From positions 3,067,001 through 3,131,000 of the forward strand of contig NZ_CP092832.1 of NCBI RefSeq assembly GCF_022532105.1: DNA of 64,000 nucleotides, read 5' to 3'. The notes under the pieces were generated by a model, which searched no databases, was not told the origin of the DNA, and saw nothing but the letters and a program-made list of their open reading frames with translations. Below, one piece after another: positions 24,300 through 32,952 of the stretch. The position numbers and the translations under genes are program-made. This stretch comes from Flavobacterium sp. HJ-32-4. Lineage in GTDB: Bacteria > Bacteroidota > Bacteroidia > Flavobacteriales > Flavobacteriaceae. Position 1 is the stretch's first letter. Every line of letters begins with the position of its first letter.

Positions 24300-25157
24300 A
24301 TGGCAGCGCAATTCGATCATTTCCTGATTACGCGGTTCAACCTTCGCAATCCGAAATGGGAATTGACGAAAAATCGCGAAACCCTGTTAACCGACCAGTG
24401 GATGACGGAGCGCCTGGCCCTATTCGCCAATTTTTGCCTGCCTTCCGTGGCGGCACAATCCAACAAAGATTTTCGCTGGCTACTGTTCTTCGACGACACC
24501 ACGGCACCCGCTTTCCGACAGCAGATGGCCGAGATGACAGCCCCGCATCCGTTCATCGAAATCCACTATATAGCCGGAATGGCGGCGTTCTACGACAGCA
24601 TCGCGCAACTCGTCGGACGCTCGGAAAAGCCCTACCTCATCACGTCCCGGCTCGATAATGACGATTGCATCCACCGCGACTTCATCGCAGAAGTGCAGCA
24701 GCAATTCGACCGCCAGGACTATCTCGCCATCGACGTCCACAAAGGCTATTCACTGCAGGTCGAGCCGGTTATGATGCTTGGCAAAAAAGAACACGTTTTC
24801 AATCCCTTTATCAGCCTTATCGAGAAAAACGAGCAGCCACGTACGGTATGGGCAAACGACCACAACCATTGGAAGAAAGAGTCGCGCGTGCGTCCCCTGA
24901 CTCACCGTAGGCTGTGGATGTCAATCATCCACGAAAAGAACAAGGTGAATGAATTCGACGGATATGGAAATGTGGATTGGAACGACTTACGGCAACAATT
25001 CATCGTCTCAGAGGCCATCGATACACGCATTCAGCATACACTGTTACCGGTCTCGAAATGGCGCTTCCTCAGTTTCCGCAACCGCCTGTATGTCAAATGG
25101 GTGATGCTGAACAAACTGTTCAAAAAATCACTCGGACTCTACCGGGTCAAGAAATAG
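24300..25157 (+). CDS. putative rhamnosyltransferase-type protein (PF11316-like)
   Basis: A 285-residue GT-A-like protein. LITRFNLRNPKWE, FANFCLPSVAAQSNKDFRWLLFFDD and YLITSRLDNDDCIHRDF are hallmarks of the putative rhamnosyl transferase family seen in surface polysaccharide loci. The DDD metal site is clear. It is co-transcribed with the WaaE-like gene. The acceptor is unknown. Confidence 0.85.
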   Translation: MAAQFDHFLITRFNLRNPKWELTKNRETLLTDQWMTERLALFANFCLPSVAAQSNKDFRWLLFFDDTTAPAFRQQMAEMTAPHPFIEIHYIAGMAAFYDSIAQLVGRSEKPYLITSRLDNDDCIHRDFIAEVQQQFDRQDYLAIDVHKGYSLQVEPVMMLGKKEHVFNPFISLIEKNEQPRTVWANDHNHWKKESRVRPLTHRRLWMSIIHEKNKVNEFDGYGNVDWNDLRQQFIVSEAIDTRIQHTLLPVSKWRFLSFRNRLYVKWVMLNKLFKKSLGLYRVKK

Positions 25158-25159
25158 GT

Positions 25160-26281
25160 TTAGCTTTTGCGACTAGGATAACGGTCCAAAACCTCCTGCA
25201 ATTCATCAATCATCTGCTTGGATATGACCTCTTTCGTAGAGGTCGCCATCAGGAAGCGGTAGCCGTTTTCAACGCAGCGGTTGCGCAATTCAGCGTCGTC
25301 CAGCATGCGCTCTACGTTGTCGGCAAAATCGACGGGATCGGCCACTTGGGCCAACAACCCCGTCACTTCATGTTCCACTATGGTGGGTATGCCACCGGCC
25401 CGCGTGGCTACGACTGGCACATGACAGGCATAACTCTCCAGGATTACACCACCTGTCGGTTCATTGTCAGACGTGAAGAGAAGTAGGTCAAATTCCGGTA
25501 AGACATCGGGAATATCGCGACGGAATCCGGTGAAAACAACGTGTTTTTCGATGCCAAGTTCGATTACCATTTCACGGATCTGTTTTTCGAGTCCGCCCTC
25601 ACCCACCAATACAAAGGTCATCTTGCGCCCCCGTTTCAGCAATTCGGCTGCCGTCCTGACCCAGGTCGGTATGTCTTTCATCGGCTGGAAGGCCGAGATA
25701 TTGCCTACGATCGCGTGATCATCGGGGATGCCGAATTCGCGTCGCAGCAGGCCGTCGGGTTGGGTTTTGGGGAAACGCGCCACATCCGTAACGCTTCCGA
25801 CGATGCGAAGGCGTGAGTGGTCGCGTACGGCAAACTTCAGGATGTCGACCACCGGCTGTGAGACACAGATGATCTTATCGATACCTTTATAATTGTATTT
25901 CCACTTGCGGAAAAAATTGGTATCAACCCGTTCAATCATCGTACGGCACAGCACCAGCGGGATGTCAAGACCAAAGAACATCTTGGCCAGCACGGCGATG
26001 GTATGCGCCTTGCTGCTGTGTATGAAGACGATGTCGGCGCGTAACTCGCGGCACTTCTGGGCCAACACCTTCGCGAACTTCAGGTCGTATTCGGATTTGA
26101 AATCATACCCGAGTGCCTGCAATCCTTTTTCGCGCGACACCCGCAAGACGGCCGAGTCGTTACGGCAGACGATCCATTGATCTTCCACGTAGCCGAAATC
26201 GCGAAACGCCTCATAGAGGTAAATGATTTTTTGTTCGTGTCCGCGCCATCCGTCCGCGGCCGTAAACTGTAGTAATCTCAT
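25160..26281 (-). CDS. family 4 glycosyltransferase
   Basis: About 373 residues from the ATG at 26279-26281 (MRLLQFTAADGWRGHEQK; the longer frame to 26380 adds 33 unlikely residues). A GT-B fold with VGNISAFQPMKD in the hinge, VLVGEGGLEKQI, VFTGFRRDIPDVLPEFDLLLFTS and EPTGGVILESYACHVPVVAT (the EX7E donor motif). It converges with the rhamnosyltransferase-like gene 2 bases away. It likely extends a lipopolysaccharide outer core or O-chain. Confidence 0.9.
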   Translation of the reverse strand: MRLLQFTAADGWRGHEQKIIYLYEAFRDFGYVEDQWIVCRNDSAVLRVSREKGLQALGYDFKSEYDLKFAKVLAQKCRELRADIVFIHSSKAHTIAVLAKMFFGLDIPLVLCRTMIERVDTNFFRKWKYNYKGIDKIICVSQPVVDILKFAVRDHSRLRIVGSVTDVARFPKTQPDGLLRREFGIPDDHAIVGNISAFQPMKDIPTWVRTAAELLKRGRKMTFVLVGEGGLEKQIREMVIELGIEKHVVFTGFRRDIPDVLPEFDLLLFTSDNEPTGGVILESYACHVPVVATRAGGIPTIVEHEVTGLLAQVADPVDFADNVERMLDDAELRNRCVENGYRFLMATSTKEVISKQMIDELQEVLDRYPSRKS

Positions 26282-26297
26282 AGCATTCTTTGCACTG

Positions 26298-26305
26298 CAA
26301 AGGTA
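26298..26305 (-). promoter_or_regulatory. promoter -7 element (TACCTTTG) of the GT4 gene
   Basis: TACCTTTG on the minus strand, 17 bases upstream of the ATG. It is flanked by GCAAAG and TACAAAATTA, a common flavobacterial arrangement. Confidence 0.55.
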
Positions 26306-26400
26306 CAAAATTACCTCGACGAAATGCGATGTTTTCGTTGGAACCGCCCTATTTCGGCAGGAATACAAGGCGTTTTTCATACTTTCGCAAGAAAAAGAAC

Positions 26401-26970
26401 GTGGAGCTTATTTCCCAGGAAGTGCACAACGCCTTTGAGGTGATCCAAAACGGTGGCCTCATTCTCTATCCCACTGATACGGTGTGGGGAATCGGCTGCG
26501 ATGCCACCCAACCCGAGGCGGTGGCGAAGGTATATGCCCTGAAGCAGCGGGCCGAGGCGCACAGCCTGATCTGCCTGGTCAACGGCGATCGCATGCTGCA
26601 CCAGATTTTTCGGGAAATACCCGAGGTCGCCTGGCAGATTATGGATTATGCCGAACGACCTACCACGCTCATTCTTGACGAACCCCGCAACGTGGCGCCC
26701 AATATCATTGGGGCCGACAACAGTCTGGGCATCCGGGTGGTGAAGTCGCCTTTTTGCTACAAACTGATGGAACGGATGAAAAAACCGTTGGTTTCCACTT
26801 CCGCCAACCTATCCGGGCAAGCCACTCCGAAAAGCTTCAAAGAAATCAGTCCGGAAATTATCGCGGGCGTTGACTATGTCGTAAATTTGCACCACGATAC
26901 AATCTCCGGACGTCCCTCCTCTATCATCAAACTAACCAAAGATGCGCAGGTGAAGATCATCCGGAAATGA
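26401..26970 (+). CDS. L-threonylcarbamoyladenylate synthase (Sua5/YciO/YrdC type)
   Basis: 189 residues from a GTG at 26401 (VELISQEVHNAFEVIQNGG). Longer frames from 26290 or 26329 give a basic tail with no family match. The YrdC domain is complete: LILYPTDTVWGIGCDAT, then VYALKQRAE, LGIRVVKSPFCYKLM and PLVSTSANLSGQATP. It makes threonylcarbamoyl-AMP for t6A37 of tRNAs. A C-terminal Sua5 extension is absent, so it is the short TsaC/YrdC form. It is followed after 3 bases by the CCA-adding enzyme, so two tRNA maturation genes are paired. Confidence 0.93.
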   Translation: MELISQEVHNAFEVIQNGGLILYPTDTVWGIGCDATQPEAVAKVYALKQRAEAHSLICLVNGDRMLHQIFREIPEVAWQIMDYAERPTTLILDEPRNVAPNIIGADNSLGIRVVKSPFCYKLMERMKKPLVSTSANLSGQATPKSFKEISPEIIAGVDYVVNLHHDTISGRPSSIIKLTKDAQVKIIRK

Positions 26971-26973
26971 CGC

Positions 26974-28398
26974 ATGAAAACAGGCACTTATTTCCTTCCG
27001 GCACTCGACACACCTTTATTTACACTGGTTTCGAAAGCCGCCCGTGAACTTGATCTCGACGCTTACGTTATAGGAGGCTTCGTTCGCGATTTACTTTTGG
27101 AGCGCGAAACCAAGAAAGACATCGACATCGTAGCTGTGGGAAGTGGCATTTCGCTTGCGGAAAAGGTGGCGTCGCTGTTGCCCCACAAACCGAAAGTACA
27201 GGTGTTCCGGAATTACGGTACGGCGATGTTGCGGTACCACGACACCGACATCGAGTTTGTAGGCGCCCGAAAGGAATCATATCGTGCCGACAGCCGGAAC
27301 CCGCTGGTGGAAGACGGCACGCTGGAAGACGACCAAAACCGGCGCGACTTCACCATCAACGCACTCGCCTTGTCACTGAATGCCTCCAATTTCGGGGAAT
27401 TGCTCGATCCGTTCGGCGGACTTTCCGATTTGGAAGCGAAGTGCATCCGGACGCCGCTCGACCCCGATATCACCTATTCAGACGACCCGTTACGGATGTT
27501 GCGCGCGATTCGTTTTGCCTCCCAACTCGATTTTACGATTGATGCGGATTCCCTGGCGTCCATCCAACGCAACAACGAACGTATTTCAATCATCTCGGGC
27601 GAACGCATCGTAGAGGAGTTGCATAAAATCCTGGTGACGAAACGTCCTTCACAAGGCTTCCTGTTGTTGCACCAAACAGGGTTGCTCGACCGCATCCTGC
27701 CCGAACTCACCGCGCTGAACAACGTCGAGGAGATCGAGGGACATACCCATAAAAACAATTTCTACCATACGCTTGAGGTAGTGGATAACATTGCTGCCCA
27801 CACAGACGACCTTTGGCTGCGCTGGGCCGCCCTGCTGCACGATATTGGCAAGGCCCCGACACGGCGGTTTTCGAAGCGGCAGGGTTGGACGTTCCACGGA
27901 CATGAATTCGTGGGAAGCAAAATGGTGCGAAAGATATTCGAACGCCTGCACATGCCGCTGAACCACAAGATGAAATATGTGGCGAAAATGGTGTCACTGA
28001 GTTCACGACCGATTGTGCTGTCACAGGATATCGTGACCGACTCCGCCGTTCGTCGCCTGGTGTTTGACGCCGGAGAAGACGTCGAAGACCTCATGGTGCT
28101 TTGTGAGGCGGATATTACGACCAAAAACCCGGCTAAATTCCGGAAATACCATAGCAATTTTAAGATTGTACGCCGTAAAATCACCGAAGTGGAAGAACGC
28201 GACCACGTGCGCAACTTCCAGCCGCCGGTGACCGGAGAAGAAATCATGGCTTATTTCAGCATCCCGCCGTCACGCGAGGTCGGCATCCTGAAAGAAGCCA
28301 TCAAAGAGGCCATCCTCGAAGGAGATATCCCGAACGAGCATGGCGCAGCCTTTGATTTCATGCTCCGGAAAGCGGCCGCCATCGGACTAAAACGTTAA
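26974..28398 (+). CDS. CCA tRNA nucleotidyltransferase with HD domain
   Basis: A 474-residue class II CCA-adding enzyme or poly(A) polymerase-like protein. The nucleotidyltransferase head has GGFVRD (34-39) and the catalytic DxD in [10 protein letters not shown] (Asp49 and Asp51); [15 protein letters not shown] is the next conserved block. The HD domain follows ([21 protein letters not shown], about 265-305). It would add CCA to tRNAs such as the tRNA-Arg in this window. Directly follows the YrdC gene. Confidence 0.93.
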   Translation: MKTGTYFLPALDTPLFTLVSKAARELDLDAYVIGGFVRDLLLERETKKDIDIVAVGSGISLAEKVASLLPHKPKVQVFRNYGTAMLRYHDTDIEFVGARKESYRADSRNPLVEDGTLEDDQNRRDFTINALALSLNASNFGELLDPFGGLSDLEAKCIRTPLDPDITYSDDPLRMLRAIRFASQLDFTIDADSLASIQRNNERISIISGERIVEELHKILVTKRPSQGFLLLHQTGLLDRILPELTALNNVEEIEGHTHKNNFYHTLEVVDNIAAHTDDLWLRWAALLHDIGKAPTRRFSKRQGWTFHGHEFVGSKMVRKIFERLHMPLNHKMKYVAKMVSLSSRPIVLSQDIVTDSAVRRLVFDAGEDVEDLMVLCEADITTKNPAKFRKYHSNFKIVRRKITEVEERDHVRNFQPPVTGEEIMAYFSIPPSREVGILKEAIKEAILEGDIPNEHGAAFDFMLRKAAAIGLKR

Positions 28399-28402
28399 CC
28401 CC

Positions 28403-29410
28403 ATGAAACGCTTTACTTTTTTCGCCCGCACCTCCCTTATTTTAGTTTATCTGGTGATTGTGGCCGGGGCACTGGTGCGCATGACCGGCTCTGGAATGGG
28501 TTGCCCTGACTGGCCAAAATGCTTTGGTTATTATATTCCGCCTACCGACATCAAAGAGTTGACATGGGCACCGCATCGCGCTTTTGAAGACGGACAGGTG
28601 ATCATACACGACGAAAAACTGCTCGTGGCGGAAGGCGATTTCACAACAGGTGACACCTTCGATGCTGCAAACTGGCGTCCGTATACCAAACACGATTACG
28701 CGATATTCAATGCGGCCCACACCTGGACCGAATACCTGAACCGCCTGGTAGGGGCTTTGGCGGGGCTCGCCGTCTTATTGATGGCGGTGTTTTCCTTCAA
28801 GACCCAAAAACGACGCATCATACTGCTGTCGTGGCTGACCGTTGGCCTGATGTTTTTCCAGGCGTGGCTGGGCGCACGGGTCGTCTATTCCGTCCTGAAC
28901 CCCGCGAAGATCACGATTCACATGCTGGTGGCTCTTTTGATTGTGGCCGTTATTTTATATGTCATCCACCTGGCAAAAGACGCCGCGACCAGCCGTTTCC
29001 GCTACGACCGCAGTTTCCGTACCGCCCTTTGGATTGGGTTGGTACTGTCGATCCTCCAGATTGCAATGGGTACGCAGGTGCGACAGGCGGTGGATGCACA
29101 GGGAACGGAAGACTTCCTGGCCGATTCCGGACTCTTGTTCTACATCCACCGGTCGTTTTCGATACTTGTGTTGCTGGTAAACGGCCTGTTGTTGTATCGC
29201 AACCGCCTGCTGCAACTCGGACATTCGAAAGTGCGTTGGATCGTGGCGCTTATCCTGTTGGAAATTGTCACCGGGATTGCGATGTATTACTTCGATTTCC
29301 CGTTCAGTAGCCAGACCTTCCACGTCGTCGCGGCGGCCCTGTTGTTTGGTTTGCAGTTTTTCCTGTTGCTCGAATCAGGGAAAAAACCAAAAGCAGTTTC
29401 TACTACTTAA
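28403..29410 (+). CDS. ctaA: heme A synthase (CtaA/COX15)
   Basis: A 335-residue protein with eight hydrophobic helices in two four-helix halves, the CtaA plan. Haem-ligand histidines are plausible at the NAAHTWTEYLNRLVGA and ITIHMLVALLI segments of the first half and in the IHRSFSIL and FHVVAAAL segments of the second. GMGCPDWPKCFG near the front carries the conserved Cys pair. It oxidises heme O to heme A for cytochrome oxidase in the inner membrane. It follows the CCA gene after 4 bases and meets the LytTR gene tail-to-tail with 4 bases overlap. An 80-residue loop after helix 1 matches Bacteroidota forms. Confidence 0.93.
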   Translation: MKRFTFFARTSLILVYLVIVAGALVRMTGSGMGCPDWPKCFGYYIPPTDIKELTWAPHRAFEDGQVIIHDEKLLVAEGDFTTGDTFDAANWRPYTKHDYAIFNAAHTWTEYLNRLVGALAGLAVLLMAVFSFKTQKRRIILLSWLTVGLMFFQAWLGARVVYSVLNPAKITIHMLVALLIVAVILYVIHLAKDAATSRFRYDRSFRTALWIGLVLSILQIAMGTQVRQAVDAQGTEDFLADSGLLFYIHRSFSILVLLVNGLLLYRNRLLQLGHSKVRWIVALILLEIVTGIAMYYFDFPFSSQTFHVVAAALLFGLQFFLLLESGKKPKAVSTT

Positions 29411-30162
29411 CCGATCCAGGTTTTAAATTCCGATACGCGCTCCCGGGCTACGATGACCTCATCGGCTTTGTAGGATGGGAGTATCACTTTGAGGCGCGAA
29501 TTCGAATAGAGCAGGATCTCGCGGATAGCTTTCAGTGGCAGGATGAATTTCCGGCTGACGCGGAAGAAATCGGTCGGGTCGAGTTCGCCTTCCAACTGCT
29601 CGAGGGTTTGGTCGAGTAAGTAATCGCGGTTATCGAAGGTGTGCAGGTACGTGCCTTTGTTTTCGCTGTAGAAGCATTCCACCTCCTCGATTCCGATCAT
29701 TTTCAACTGTTGCCCAACCCGGATCGTAAAGCGCTTGCGGTATTCTTTCTGCGTTCCCCCGTCGAGTAATTTCCGGATGGCCTGTAGGTCGAGTGAAGCC
29801 GGCGTACGGCTGTTTTGCCGTTCTATGAACTTGTCGATGGCTTTCTGCAGGTCGTCTTCGTCGATGGGCTTGAGCAGGTAATCGATGCTGTTCAGCCGAA
29901 AGGCCCGCAGGGCATACTCGTCGTAGGCGGTGGTGAAGATAACCGCGCTTTTGATCTCCACCGTTTCAAAGATCTCGAACGACAATCCGTCCGATAACTG
30001 TATATCGAGAAAAATCAGGTCGGGATGCGGCTGTTCGCGAAACCAATCAATCGCTTCGGCGACGGAATGCAGCATATCTGATACCGGATAACCGAGTTTT
30101 TCGATCTTCCGTTGCAGCAGTCGCGCCGCCGGCTTTTCGTCTTCAATGATAAGGATTTTCAT
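29407..30162 (-). CDS. LytTR-family response regulator
   Basis: A 251-residue regulator. The receiver domain (1-120) has Asp53 in LIFLDIQLSDG, the conserved Thr in FTTAYDEYAL and Lys in YLLKPIDEDD. The LytTR DNA-binding domain (about 140-250) includes KRFTIRVGQQLKMIGIEEV and FRVSRKFILPLKAI. It is the last gene in the leftward unit: sensor kinase, two 2TM proteins, regulator. LytTR proteins bind direct repeats; likely targets include its own operon, but no site was found. Confidence 0.93.
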   Translation of the reverse strand: MKILIIEDEKPAARLLQRKIEKLGYPVSDMLHSVAEAIDWFREQPHPDLIFLDIQLSDGLSFEIFETVEIKSAVIFTTAYDEYALRAFRLNSIDYLLKPIDEDDLQKAIDKFIERQNSRTPASLDLQAIRKLLDGGTQKEYRKRFTIRVGQQLKMIGIEEVECFYSENKGTYLHTFDNRDYLLDQTLEQLEGELDPTDFFRVSRKFILPLKAIREILLYSNSRLKVILPSYKADEVIVARERVSEFKTWIG

Positions 30163-30184
30163 AGGGATCGTAAGGTATGGCGGG

Positions 30185-30511
30185 CTATTCCCACTTTTCG
30201 CGTTTTTCCTTCTCCATATATTTCCGTATCTGCTTCTCCTCCCAATTCGATCCGAAAATGAGGTTCAGTCCGAATACGCTGAAGGCATGACCGGCGAGGC
30301 CTACACCCCAAAAAATGGCAGTCGAGAAATTCCAGATGCGGAAGATACTCTGGTCTTCCGGCGTGTAGTACATATTGATGCCGATCAGGACGCAATTGAT
30401 GATGATATAGACCACCAGGTGCCCGTAGAAACTCTTGATGCGTTTGACCTTTCGTTCCGCGATGCTATAGCGATCTTCCGGAAACGTGCTTTGAAATCGT
30501 CTTCTCATCAT
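30185..30511 (-). CDS. 2TM-domain protein
   Basis: A 108-residue protein dominated by a 2TM domain: AERKVKRIKSFYGHLVVYIIINCVLIGINMYY (helix 1), then a PE/QSIFRIWNFSTAIFWGVGLAGHAFSVFGLNLIFG helix 2, then WEEKQIRKYMEKEKREKWE. This charge-helix-helix-WEERQIR pattern is a Bacteroidota signalling-associated domain of unknown biochemical role. Starts 4 bases inside the end of the other 2TM gene. Confidence 0.9.
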   Translation of the reverse strand: MMRRRFQSTFPEDRYSIAERKVKRIKSFYGHLVVYIIINCVLIGINMYYTPEDQSIFRIWNFSTAIFWGVGLAGHAFSVFGLNLIFGSNWEEKQIRKYMEKEKREKWE

Positions 30512-30813
30512 TCAAATGTTTTACGGCGACGTTCTTCCTGTTCCATGAATTCCCGGACTTTCCGTTCTTCCCAGTCTTTTCCAAAGGGCGAATAATTGAA
30601 TACTTTCATGCCGTGAAAAAAGACCCCGATTCCCCAACCCAGCATCGGCCAGAAAAACCAAAGCTGGTCGGGCGACGTCATAAGGTTGATGACAAGGAAA
30701 AAGATGTTAAAGGCGATGTAAGCCGTGAGGTTTCCGTAAAAACCGCGGATTTCTTCCACGCGTTTCTTGGCGCGGCGGTATTTCTGTTCGTCTTCGTTTT
30801 GATAGGTTTCCAT
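30508..30813 (-). CDS. 2TM-domain protein
   Basis: 101 residues: YRRAKKRVEEIRGFYGNLTAYIAFNIFFLVINLM, PMLGWGIGVFFHGMKVFNYSPFGKDWEERKVREFMEQEE. Clear paralogue of the neighbouring 2TM gene and of the last 85 residues of the sensor kinase upstream. Overlaps its downstream neighbour by 4 bases and lies 25 bases after the kinase gene. Confidence 0.9.
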   Translation of the reverse strand: METYQNEDEQKYRRAKKRVEEIRGFYGNLTAYIAFNIFFLVINLMTSPDQLWFFWPMLGWGIGVFFHGMKVFNYSPFGKDWEERKVREFMEQEERRRKTFE

Positions 30814-30838
30814 TGGTTCTAATATGTTTGGTTATGTA

Positions 30839-32176
30839 TTATTTCCAGGTACGTGTTTGTTCTTTTGAAAGCAATTTTCGAATCTGCCGCTCTTCCCACC
30901 GCGCGCCGTAGCCGAAGATGGAAAACGTATGGAGGACGAGCCCCATACCCCATCCGCACACCGGAAACCAGAACCAGTAAAAGTCGGGCCCATAGCTGAG
31001 ATTGATGTAAATCAACAGCGGAACGATACAGCAGTAGGCAATCAGGTTGGCGTAGAAGCCTTTGAGGTCTTCCACCCGTCGTTTCGCCCGGTAATACGCC
31101 GTATCGGTTTCAAAGGCATCGTCGAGGGAAAGGAAGGTGAGTTTCGACAGGATCGGAAGGCGTACACTAAAAAGCGTCTCCGTTTCCTGGATGGTCATCT
31201 GTCGGTCGGTCAGGATGGCATACCGCTCAACGATGTTGCGAAGGCCGACGCCTTTCCGTTCCGACAGCACCTCTTTCTTTTGCAGGCTGTTCTCGACGAC
31301 CAGTTCATTGGCTTCGATGGAAATCCGGATGTGCAGCGGGCGTTTCTCTGATACGACGTTGTGTTTGACAGCGTTCTCCAACAGCAACTGAAGTGACAAA
31401 GGCACAACTTTTCCATCCGGATTTTCAATCTCCGTTGGCAATTCGAACGTAATGCTGTCTTCGAACCGCATATGCAGTAATTCCATGTAGGTGCGGGCAA
31501 ACGACAATTCCTCTTCTACCGGCACCAGCTCTTTGTTGCGCTGGTCGAGTACGTAACGATAGACCTTTGCCAATGACGTAGTGAAGCGCTGCGCCATTTC
31601 CTGGTTTTCCTCGATCAGCGAACTCAATACATTGAGGCTGTTGAATAAAAAATGGGGATCGATCTGGTTCTTCAGGCTTTCGAACTGGGCGGAAGCCGTT
31701 CCGGCGATGATCTTCTGTTCTTTTACCCGGTGTTCCTGATAGGCTTTGTAAAGGGTAATGGCATAGACCGACAGCGTAATGACCAGCGTAATGATGAAAA
31801 AGAAAAAGTAGTTCGTTATGTGCTCTTTTGCCAGAAAGTCGTCGAATGACATCCGTTTGACCGCCACGGCATCGATAGAGCGGATGACGAACACGATACC
31901 CATCGACATCACCATAGAAGCTGCCACACCACTGATGATCGAGCGGGCGGAGAAACCGTCGCCGGTTCGCGCCACGGCCCTGAAAAGAAACGCATTGGCC
32001 ATATAGATTACCACCGTATACACAAAGGTGTAGGTCAGGCTTTTTCCTAAATCGGCCACCGACGGAAGGGCCCCGTTAAACCCATAATCGACCAGTGTGA
32101 GGATCACGAACAGCGCCATCGACAACCATACGGCTTTTACGAATTGTCTTCTGTTGGAGTGTAAAGTGGCTTTCAT
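30839..32176 (-). CDS. LytS/YehU-type sensor kinase with a fused C-terminal 2TM domain
   Basis: A 445-residue membrane kinase. Membrane helices lie in 1-160 (four). The His-kinase domain begins around 185 with QIDPHFLFNSLNVLSSLI (PF06580 phospho-acceptor His), and an ATPase half contains LLENAVKHN and KGVGLRNIVERYAIL. From about 355 there is a complete 2TM domain (YRAKRRVEDLKGFYANLIAYCCIVPLLIYI, then WEERQIRKLLSKEQ). The two following genes encode the same domain alone, and the regulator follows them. The fusion places the 2TM domain next to the kinase and suggests it acts in the signalling complex. Confidence 0.92.
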   Translation of the reverse strand: MKATLHSNRRQFVKAVWLSMALFVILTLVDYGFNGALPSVADLGKSLTYTFVYTVVIYMANAFLFRAVARTGDGFSARSIISGVAASMVMSMGIVFVIRSIDAVAVKRMSFDDFLAKEHITNYFFFFIITLVITLSVYAITLYKAYQEHRVKEQKIIAGTASAQFESLKNQIDPHFLFNSLNVLSSLIEENQEMAQRFTTSLAKVYRYVLDQRNKELVPVEEELSFARTYMELLHMRFEDSITFELPTEIENPDGKVVPLSLQLLLENAVKHNVVSEKRPLHIRISIEANELVVENSLQKKEVLSERKGVGLRNIVERYAILTDRQMTIQETETLFSVRLPILSKLTFLSLDDAFETDTAYYRAKRRVEDLKGFYANLIAYCCIVPLLIYINLSYGPDFYWFWFPVCGWGMGLVLHTFSIFGYGARWEERQIRKLLSKEQTRTWK

Positions 32177-32203
32177 ATCAGAGCGCTATCGGATGAAACA
32201 GAT

Positions 32204-32833
32204 TTATTTTTTGGCACACTGCGCCTGTGCTTCCTTGGCGCGGTCGAGTCCCCACTGCGGGTAAAACGGCACATCCGATTTGAATGTCGCAAACAGTTCG
32301 ATCGCGCGGTCAATCTGCTGGCACATGGGGGTGATGTCTTTCCCGAAGTACTTGGCGCCACCGATTTCAAACTCGGCCTTACCAAATACGACGCGCGGGT
32401 TATTGGGCGCGAGCTTCTCTCCTTTTTCATATTCCTGCATCGCCATGCCCGAGTATTTCATGCCATTGGTCATGGGGTCGTAGACAATCCAGGCGGTGTA
32501 AATCAGTGCCTGCAAGACGTTGAGTTCGGCGTTGTCGGGCGAAACCAGAAATGCCTGGTCTAGTGCGTCCTGGGCTTTGGTCAGCAAGGCGGTGATTACT
32601 TCTTTGTCTTTGGTTTTGAAAGCCGAGGTGGCGTTGACCAAGCCGACATAATACGTAGGAATCCAGTTGCTCTTTTCGGCAGAGGCGATGCGCTCGAAAA
32701 GATCTGATGCCTCTTTGTCTTTTCCTTCGTCCCAAAGGGCAAAGGCTTTTTTCATGCCGTCCTGGTAACGGTCCTGTGCCGATGCGAGCAGGGTGCAGAG
32801 GAACAGGGTAAAGGTAATGATGGTACGTGTCAT
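32204..32833 (-). CDS. secreted TPR-like protein
   Basis: About 209 residues from the ATG at 32831-32833 (the longer frame to 32887 is unlikely). A signal peptide (FTLFLCTLLASAQDRYQ) is followed by helical repeats resembling tetratricopeptide units (KAFALWDEGKDKEASDLFERIA; DALDQAFLVSPDNAELNVLQALIY; GMAMQEYEKGEKLAPNNPRVVFG). Likely periplasmic; partner unknown. Short relatives are common in flavobacteria near signalling genes. It lies downstream of the TonB receptor and upstream of the sensor kinase on the same strand. Confidence 0.75.
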   Translation of the reverse strand: MTRTIITFTLFLCTLLASAQDRYQDGMKKAFALWDEGKDKEASDLFERIASAEKSNWIPTYYVGLVNATSAFKTKDKEVITALLTKAQDALDQAFLVSPDNAELNVLQALIYTAWIVYDPMTNGMKYSGMAMQEYEKGEKLAPNNPRVVFGKAEFEIGGAKYFGKDITPMCQQIDRAIELFATFKSDVPFYPQWGLDRAKEAQAQCAKK

Positions 32834-32952
32834 AATCGTTTGATTTAAAGGTTGTAAGTATGGTTCAAAAGTACGGTGTCTGTGCAATGGCTACTAATAA
32901 AGTGGGACGAAACGTCGTTTTTGGATGACCAACCGTCGTAACCGATGCGCAT

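Noticed and set aside
31000..31400. Rightward frame in the sensor kinase
   Set aside because: It is a mirror of the kinase coding strand and has no family match.
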